From: Pseudomonadaceae bacterium UBA836
GTDB taxonomy: Bacteria > Pseudomonadota > Gammaproteobacteria > Pseudomonadales > Pseudomonadaceae
Direction of reading: 5' to 3'
NCBI GenBank assembly: GCA_002296055.1
Contig: DBHE01000007.1
Coordinates: forward strand, 1-23,036
DNA: 23,036 bases
The translations under genes and the position numbers were made by a program. This document shows, piece after piece, positions 17,837 to 23,036 of the stretch (the stretch's first letter is position 1; every line of letters starts with the position of its first letter). The notes beneath the pieces are model-generated. The model was not told the origin of the DNA. It worked only from the letters and a program-made list of their open reading frames with translations, and did not search any database.

Positions 17837-19893
17837 AAGTCGTAGTTCATGGCGTCGCTTGGGGCTTGTAGATACGAGCCCTGGATGTAGTTGACGCCAG
17901 CCTGCCATAGAGTTGGCATCATGGTGGCGCTATCCACATAAGGCACGATGGTCAGCTTGCCCTGGTTGTGCAGGCTGCTGACCATTTCCTTCAGCGTGTC
18001 CACAGCTGTGCTGCTGGACAGATCCCGAGTGAAAGAGCCATCAATCTTGATGAAGTCGGCCTGCACGTGCTTCAGCGAGGCGTAGGGGTTTAGTGCTCCA
18101 CCGAAATGGCTGATCGACACGCGGCAATGCATCTGGCGCAGGGCATCGGTGTGCACCTTGGCTTGCTTGAGGTAGGTATTGATGTCTGCGTCGTTGAACT
18201 GGAAGATGATGGCGTCGCTGGGCAGTCTGGCGTCGCGCAACGTGTTGGCAATCCACTGCACCATGTCCGGCGACTGCAGGCTTGCGGCGCTCAGGTTTAG
18301 CAGTAGATGGGTTTCCGCGCCTTTGCTGCGATGGTTGCTCAGCAGTTTTACTGCCTGACTGATCAGCCAGCGGTCAATATCCAGGGCCAGCCCTGCCTCC
18401 ATGGCCGCTGGCAGAAATTCGGTGCTGGGCACTTCTTCGCCTTCGCCGTTGAGCAGGCGCAGGAAGGTTTCGTAATTTTCAGTGTCATCGCCGCGCAGGC
18501 TGATAATCGGCTGAAACAGCATGCGGAAGGCGTTGGTTTCCAGCGTATGGCGAATCAGCGCGATCAGGTCGCCGCGGTTGGCCTGCATGGCCAGCTCTTC
18601 CAGCGGGTCGAAAACCTTGATGGCGTTGCCGCCGGCGGTGCTTAGCTGGTCGGCCAGGCGGTGCGCTCGGTCGACCGCTTCGCTTGGGTTGGCATTGGTC
18701 TCGCTGATCGCGGCTACGCCCATGCTGACGGTGATGCGTACCGTGCGCCCGTTGGTCTCGAACAGGTGCGACTCCAGTTTCGCGCGCAATTCTTCCAGCT
18801 GGGGGAGCGCGGCGGCAGGCTCCTTGCCTTCGACCAGGATGCTGCAGGCATCATCGGCAAACCGGGCCATCAGTGTATCTTCGCTGAAATGGCCCCGTAG
18901 CAGTTGTGCGAGGTCGGTCAGCAGCAGGTCCGCAGCGCCGATACCGATGTCGGCTTGCAGGCTGCTGAAACCGTCGATGCTGATGTAAACCAGCGTACTG
19001 AACAGGCCCTGGCGCACCGCCTGATCACGCACGTTGTCCAGCTGCTCCAGAAAGTAGTTGCGGTTGAACATGCCGGTGACCAGGTCTCGGCTGGCCATGA
19101 CCTTGAGCTTTTCTTCAAACTCGGCGCTTGCCGTTTCGGCGCGTATGACCACCTGCGTGCAGGGTTCGCCGTCGTAGCTGGCCGGGGAGAAGCTCAGGCG
19201 GACCGGGAAGCCCTTGCCGCTGCTGTCCACCGCTTTGCAGCGCATTTCGTTCTGGCCGCCTTGGCTGTCGTAGTGGCGCAGGAAGTCCTTGAAGTTTGCC
19301 TGATCAGCACTGTCAATCAGGCCTACCATTGGTTCGGCTGCCAGGTCGTCGGCGTCTTCGTAGCCGAACAGTTCGCTGTAGGCGCGGTTGGCATAGATGT
19401 GCATGCCGTCATGTACATAAGCGATAGCATCTACCGAACTGTCCAGCAGCAGCTGGCAGCGCTTTTCGGTCTCGCGCAGGTTCTGCTCGGCGATGCGTCT
19501 TTGGCGGCGAGCATCGAGGTTGATAAGCTCGCGCCCGACCACCAGGGTAAGCAGGTTGTCGGCGTCCTGGGGTAGGGCGTCGGCCATGCCGCTGCGTAGT
19601 GCTTCGACGCGCATCTCCATGTCAGCCTGAGGTTTAAGCAGAATGAAGGGGATATCTCTGGACTGGCGCTTGATTAACAGCGCAGCGTCCTCAGCGGTCA
19701 TGAAACTGGTTTCTGGCTGGGCGAGACAGATATCCCAATTTTGCTGCAGACACTCCTGCAGGTCTTCGACCGACGTGATGCGGTGGGCGCGGGTGGCGTG
19801 ACCTGCGTTGCGTAGCAGGCTGACCAGACGCTCAGCGTTGTTCTGCGAGTCGTCGAGGATCAGTAGCCTTATGGCTTGTTTTTCGTTGGCCAT
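17824..19893 (-). CDS. fimX: FimX, c-di-GMP-binding REC-PAS-GGDEF-EAL regulator of type IV pili
   Basis: FimX is a polar cyclic-di-GMP receptor needed for type IV pilus assembly and twitching in P. aeruginosa. The 689 residues (691 in P. aeruginosa) hold a receiver-like domain (1-125), a PAS domain (about 140-255), a degenerate GGDEF domain (260-430) and a degenerate EAL domain (440-689). The phosphoacceptor position of the receiver is not Asp (WDICLAQP, 53-60). GGDEF is replaced by ADDAC (346-350). EAL reads E475-T-F, and the DDFGTG metal loop is SHFGGA (595-600). These losses indicate a binding, non-catalytic protein, as known for FimX. The QPI, FIKID and NYIQGSYL segments of the ligand pocket remain. 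It follows the FimW-like gene by 62 bases. Confidence 0.93.
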   Translation of the reverse strand: MANEKQAIRLLILDDSQNNAERLVSLLRNAGHATRAHRITSVEDLQECLQQNWDICLAQPETSFMTAEDAALLIKRQSRDIPFILLKPQADMEMRVEALRSGMADALPQDADNLLTLVVGRELINLDARRQRRIAEQNLRETEKRCQLLLDSSVDAIAYVHDGMHIYANRAYSELFGYEDADDLAAEPMVGLIDSADQANFKDFLRHYDSQGGQNEMRCKAVDSSGKGFPVRLSFSPASYDGEPCTQVVIRAETASAEFEEKLKVMASRDLVTGMFNRNYFLEQLDNVRDQAVRQGLFSTLVYISIDGFSSLQADIGIGAADLLLTDLAQLLRGHFSEDTLMARFADDACSILVEGKEPAAALPQLEELRAKLESHLFETNGRTVRITVSMGVAAISETNANPSEAVDRAHRLADQLSTAGGNAIKVFDPLEELAMQANRGDLIALIRHTLETNAFRMLFQPIISLRGDDTENYETFLRLLNGEGEEVPSTEFLPAAMEAGLALDIDRWLISQAVKLLSNHRSKGAETHLLLNLSAASLQSPDMVQWIANTLRDARLPSDAIIFQFNDADINTYLKQAKVHTDALRQMHCRVSISHFGGALNPYASLKHVQADFIKIDGSFTRDLSSSTAVDTLKEMVSSLHNQGKLTIVPYVDSATMMPTLWQAGVNYIQGSYLQAPSDAMNYDFSAE

Positions 19894-19911
19894 GATATTC
19901 CGGGCGAGTCC

Positions 19912-19950
19912 GGCTGCGCGGGCGCGCAGCCTTGTGCTGTGTCAGAGCAC
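19912..19950 (-). other. Tandem hairpins between the FimW-like gene and fimX
   Basis: GGCTGCGC (19912-19919) pairs with GCGCAGCC (19924-19931), and GTGCT (19934-19938) pairs with AGCAC (19946-19950). Both lie in the 62-base gap on the path from the FimW-like gene to fimX. Neither has a T-run on the minus strand, so they are more likely processing or partial termination structures than a full terminator. Confidence 0.45.
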
Positions 19951-19955
19951 TGAAT

Positions 19956-21743
19956 CTACAGAGACTTCCAGAGTGAGTCAAAGTCATCCTCGGCGCTGAC
20001 TGCCAAAGATGCGCCGGCTGTCTCAGATTGATTCTTCTCTTCCCTGGGCTGCTCAATCAGGTGGTACTCAAACTGGCTGAAGCTGCCTGTTGCAGTAACT
20101 CGGCTGGTGAGATGCGCACGTTGAGCCGAGCCACCCTGCAGAATGCTGATCTTGCTGTTGACCTGGAATGGCAGGCGCGGCGTGATAATGGTGGCCGGCC
20201 GGTCAATTGCGGTTACTTCAGGCAGCAGCAGGGCGCGCAGGTATTGGCTTGGCTCACCGGTTTTTCGAATCAGTTTCGCGGCGCAAGGCGTGCAATGCGG
20301 CGCAATCAGCTCGATACCCATCTGTGTGCCGCCGCCGCGCACTTGTCGAATCCAGCGCACCACGGCCAGGCTCCAGTCTTGCTCGTTGGCTTCCTGGACG
20401 CCGAGCAGTTCGCCCGCCTGTAGCTGTTTGGGTACGTCTTTGGGCCACGTCAGGCAGAAGCCACCGGGGCTGTGATTGACAATGGGCAGGCTGTGGATGG
20501 GGTAGGCGTCATCACCTTCCTCGTCGCTATCCTCGCCCTGGCTACCGTAATTGATCTGTTCGATGTTGCCGCCGCTCCACTCAACCGACTGTGCGCCGTC
20601 AAAGGCGCCGGTCCAGCCGCCTTGTTTGGCGCGTTGGGCAACATCTGAAAACGGGTTGAGCTCTTCGTCGGTGGCGTCGATGATGCGTGCGAAGGCTTTG
20701 CCGGCAATGCGGTAGTGGGTGGCGCTCATGCCAATGCTGACCCGCAGTTGCCCCTGGCTAGGGATGCGGTTGAAGGTGCGCTCGGCCAGATCGCCCCAGG
20801 ACTGACTGAGGTGCTGTAGCAGTTCTATGCCCAGTGTGCCGGGGATCTTCAGATCGCCTTGGTAGTCGTTCCCTTCGAGCATGAAGTTCTTGATGTCGCT
20901 GACCAGGTGACGGGTATCCAGGCCGAGGCTGTTATCCAGGCTCTCGCCGCGAATCAGTGATTTGTAGCGCGGCGGGCAGTCCATGTCGGGGTTGATAATG
21001 AACAGCGCCTTGCCGTCATCCGGGTCAACCAGACGGGCGTGTTTGCTCCAGTCCTCGAGAGTCGCAAACAGGCGACCCATGGCGCTCTGACGCATTTGAT
21101 TGGGGCGCGCAGAGCCCATCAGCAGGGCAACCAGGTAGCATTGTTCGATGCTCAGGGGCTGTTTGTTGGCGCTTTCGCTGTCGTTTACCGGGTTTTGGTG
21201 CAGCTTGCGCTTGCGCGCCATCTGATAGAGCTGGTGCAGTTCCAGCCAGATGCCGTCGGCAACTGGGCAGTAGAGCTGGAAGGCGCGCAGAAGCGGGCCG
21301 CACAGGCCGCGAATGGAGCGTTGCAGCGCCAGCGTCATCAGGTTGGCATGGTCGCGTGATTTGATGCTGCGCTCTTGCGCCACCACGATCTTGTAGCCAT
21401 TGGCCAAGTGGTTTTGCAGGGACTGGGACAGGTTGGCAACCTTGCGCGGCTTGTCTTCCAGCACGATGGACTGGCCGAGGTAGTACTTGGACAGTGCGGA
21501 GCAGACGTAGTGCACTTCCGGGCGGATGCGTTCGAGCATGGCCAGGCGGCGATCGGGAGCAACGTCGTACTGGTTCAGCTCGATCAGTCCCTGATAAAGC
21601 TGGCGGGCGGTTTCGCCAATGTTGGCCTTAGGTAGGTTGGCCAGCCACTGGGTGATCCCCTTCTCCGTACCCTCGGCGAAGCTCAGGTTGCTGAGCGTTT
21701 GCTGAGGTATGCGCAAGTGCATTTTTTGCGTGGTGCTATCCAT
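19956..21743 (-). CDS. fimW: FimW-like PilZ-domain c-di-GMP effector
   Basis: The protein matches the large helical protein encoded next to fimX in Pseudomonas. From memory this is the cyclic-di-GMP effector FimW, which goes to the pole on surface contact and promotes type IV pilus assembly. From the ATG at 21743 it has 595 residues. A long helical region (about 1-380) is followed by an acidic patch (GEDSDEEGDD) and a PilZ-like domain whose (D/N)xSxxG motif is N423-H-S425-P-G-G428. The N-terminal RxxxR half of the PilZ signature is not obvious. The frame is open to an ATG at 21899, but those 52 extra codons are rich in rare codons (three AGA, CTA, TCA). Neither start has a strong ribosome site. 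Confidence 0.8.
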   Translation of the reverse strand: MDSTTQKMHLRIPQQTLSNLSFAEGTEKGITQWLANLPKANIGETARQLYQGLIELNQYDVAPDRRLAMLERIRPEVHYVCSALSKYYLGQSIVLEDKPRKVANLSQSLQNHLANGYKIVVAQERSIKSRDHANLMTLALQRSIRGLCGPLLRAFQLYCPVADGIWLELHQLYQMARKRKLHQNPVNDSESANKQPLSIEQCYLVALLMGSARPNQMRQSAMGRLFATLEDWSKHARLVDPDDGKALFIINPDMDCPPRYKSLIRGESLDNSLGLDTRHLVSDIKNFMLEGNDYQGDLKIPGTLGIELLQHLSQSWGDLAERTFNRIPSQGQLRVSIGMSATHYRIAGKAFARIIDATDEELNPFSDVAQRAKQGGWTGAFDGAQSVEWSGGNIEQINYGSQGEDSDEEGDDAYPIHSLPIVNHSPGGFCLTWPKDVPKQLQAGELLGVQEANEQDWSLAVVRWIRQVRGGGTQMGIELIAPHCTPCAAKLIRKTGEPSQYLRALLLPEVTAIDRPATIITPRLPFQVNSKISILQGGSAQRAHLTSRVTATGSFSQFEYHLIEQPREEKNQSETAGASLAVSAEDDFDSLWKSL

Positions 21744-21930
21744 AACAGTCGTATCCAGTACGTGCGTTTGCGGCCGAGCCCCGGCAGCGACGTTGCGCTG
21801 CTCATCCGTGGCGCTTGAAGGGTCATGTCTTCTGTGAAAACACTGTAGCAGCTTAGTTCTCAACTGGCTAAGTGCAGAAGCCGAGTCGTAATCTGCCATG
21901 CGTTACTGCCGAATCCTATGGTGTCTTTCA

Positions 21931-22956
21931 TTACTCGTGCACCAAGATAACGCTGATCGGTACCTTGGCGGGCTCACCGGCGGTTTCGCGTACCAGTCTG
22001 GGTACCAGATAACCAGGCAGCCTCGTCAGCATCCGGCCGACGAGTTCCTGGGCTTGCTGATCGGTCACCAGAAAGTGGCTGGCGCCGCGGACGCGGTCGA
22101 GCAAATGCAGATAATAGGGCAATACGCCACTGTCGCCTAGTGCTTCGCTCAGGGCTATCTGTGCCGTCAGAGTGTCGTTGACGCCCTGCAATAGCACCGC
22201 TTGATTGAGCAGGGTGACGCCGGCCTGACGCAGACGGCTGGCGGCATCGCGGGTCAGTTCGTCCAGTTCGGCGGCATGGTTGCAGTGCCAGACCATGGTC
22301 ACCGGTAAGCGTGTGCCGCACAGCGCATCGATCAGCTCGGGGGTGATGCGCTGTGGGATCACGATGGGCAGTCGAGTGTGGACACGAAGCCGGCGCACGT
22401 GGGGTATGGCGGCAATTTCTCGGGTCAGCCAGGCCAGCCGGCGGTCGTTGGCGGCGAGAGGGTCGCCGCCGCTGTAAATGACTTCGCTGATGCTGTCGTC
22501 CTGGCGAATGTAGTCCAGTGCGGCATCCCATTCGGCGGTGCTGAGGCTGTTGTCCTGATAGGGGAAGTGGCGGCGAAAGCAGTAGCGGCAATTGACGGCG
22601 CAGCCGGCTGTGACCACCAGCAGCAGGCGGCCGTGATATTTATGGATAATCCCGGGGCGAGCGTTGCTGTGTTGTTCGCCTAGCGGGTCGGTAACGTAGC
22701 CCGGTTGTTCGTCCAGTTCGATGCCAAGGGGGAGCACCTGGCGCAACAGCGGGTCGTTCTCGTCGCCGGGGCGCATGCGCGAGAGGTATGGCTCAGGTAC
22801 GCGCAGGGCAAAGTCGCGGGCGGCAGCCAGGCTGCCCTCGAGTAGCGCAGGGTCAAGCTGCAGGCGCTGGAGCAGGACGCGTGGGTCGGTGATGCTGGAG
22901 GCGAGCAGATTTTGCCAGCTGGCAGACTCAACACGCACCGCAGAAGCATGTATCAT
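21931..22956 (-). CDS. epmB: EF-P lysine 2,3-aminomutase EpmB
   Basis: EpmB is a radical-SAM, PLP-dependent enzyme that converts (S)-alpha-lysine to (R)-beta-lysine, which EpmA attaches to elongation factor P in enteric bacteria. From the ATG at 22956 it has 341 residues, against 342 in E. coli. The CX3CX2C cluster is C119, C123 and C126 (CAVNCRYCFRRHFPY). Other family segments are DPLGEQHS, YSGGDPL, RLRVHTRLPIVIPQRIT, LLNQAVLL and PYYLHLLDRVRGASHF. An upstream in-frame ATG at 22974 would add six residues and has no ribosome site. EF-P in many Pseudomonas is rhamnosylated instead of lysylated, so the true substrate here depends on which EF-P and EpmA/EarP genes exist elsewhere. Confidence 0.93.
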   Translation of the reverse strand: MIHASAVRVESASWQNLLASSITDPRVLLQRLQLDPALLEGSLAAARDFALRVPEPYLSRMRPGDENDPLLRQVLPLGIELDEQPGYVTDPLGEQHSNARPGIIHKYHGRLLLVVTAGCAVNCRYCFRRHFPYQDNSLSTAEWDAALDYIRQDDSISEVIYSGGDPLAANDRRLAWLTREIAAIPHVRRLRVHTRLPIVIPQRITPELIDALCGTRLPVTMVWHCNHAAELDELTRDAASRLRQAGVTLLNQAVLLQGVNDTLTAQIALSEALGDSGVLPYYLHLLDRVRGASHFLVTDQQAQELVGRMLTRLPGYLVPRLVRETAGEPAKVPISVILVHE

Positions 22957-23036
22957 TGGCGTTTTTCCGCGCATGGGTATCAGGGTGTCCGACTGAATGC
23001 CCCGCAGCTATTTGGTGCGGCGCGCTTCGGATCATC

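Noticed and set aside
18904..19575. 223-codon plus-strand frame over fimX
   Set aside because: Antisense to the PAS and GGDEF region of a well-recognised protein; no independent evidence of coding.

Overview
This is a GC-rich chromosomal window from a gammaproteobacterium of the Pseudomonadales, most likely Pseudomonas in the broad sense (Pseudomonas or Halopseudomonas). The evidence is the protein sequences (FimX, FimW-like, ParC with S87/E91 numbering, SerB), the linkage waaA - tolC - thiC - nudF - cpdA - parE - parC - serB - fimX, and the codon usage. It is ordinary, dense core genome. I see no tRNA, rRNA, CRISPR array, insertion sequence, prophage or integron.

Layout. Positions 1-1691 (minus): a coupled redox pair, an FAD-dependent oxidoreductase followed by an aldo/keto reductase cut off by the window edge. 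Positions 1805-3064 (plus): waaA, the Kdo transferase of lipopolysaccharide synthesis. It converges on tolC (3111-4550, minus) across a perfect 36-base palindrome. Positions 4551-4927: the tolC/thiC divergent region, with a clear TPP riboswitch (4761-4844) in front of thiC (4928-6811). Positions 6993-8942 (plus): nudF, a yqiB-type DUF1249 gene and cpdA. Positions 9087-14857 (plus): parE, a secreted phytase-esterase-like protein, a membrane-anchored retropepsin-like protease and parC. The first three overlap by 1-4 bases, and both topoisomerase IV subunits lie in one gene run. Positions 14900-16423 (minus): an AhpA/YtjB-family membrane protein, divergent from serB (16586-17797, plus). Positions 17824-22956 (minus): epmB, a FimW-like PilZ protein and fimX. 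Position 23036 is in the upstream region of whatever lies divergent from epmB; efp would be the usual neighbour but none of it is visible.

How the genes fit together. tolC, nudF, yqiB, cpdA and parE form a block that is also contiguous in enteric bacteria. Here thiC with its riboswitch sits between tolC and nudF, and the yqiA esterase usually found between cpdA and parE is absent. fimX and fimW are a cyclic-di-GMP-sensing pair for polar type IV pili. CpdA sets cAMP levels, which also feed pilus and virulence control in Pseudomonas.

The least expected observation is that the cytoplasmic half of the AhpA/YtjB-family protein looks like a degenerate class III nucleotide cyclase domain, joined to the membrane sensor by an acidic Pro/Ala/Asp/Glu-rich linker. 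Other points are a run of non-ATG starts, palindromes shared by all three convergent gene pairs, and a hairpin that would bury the ribosome binding site of the upstream nudF start candidate.
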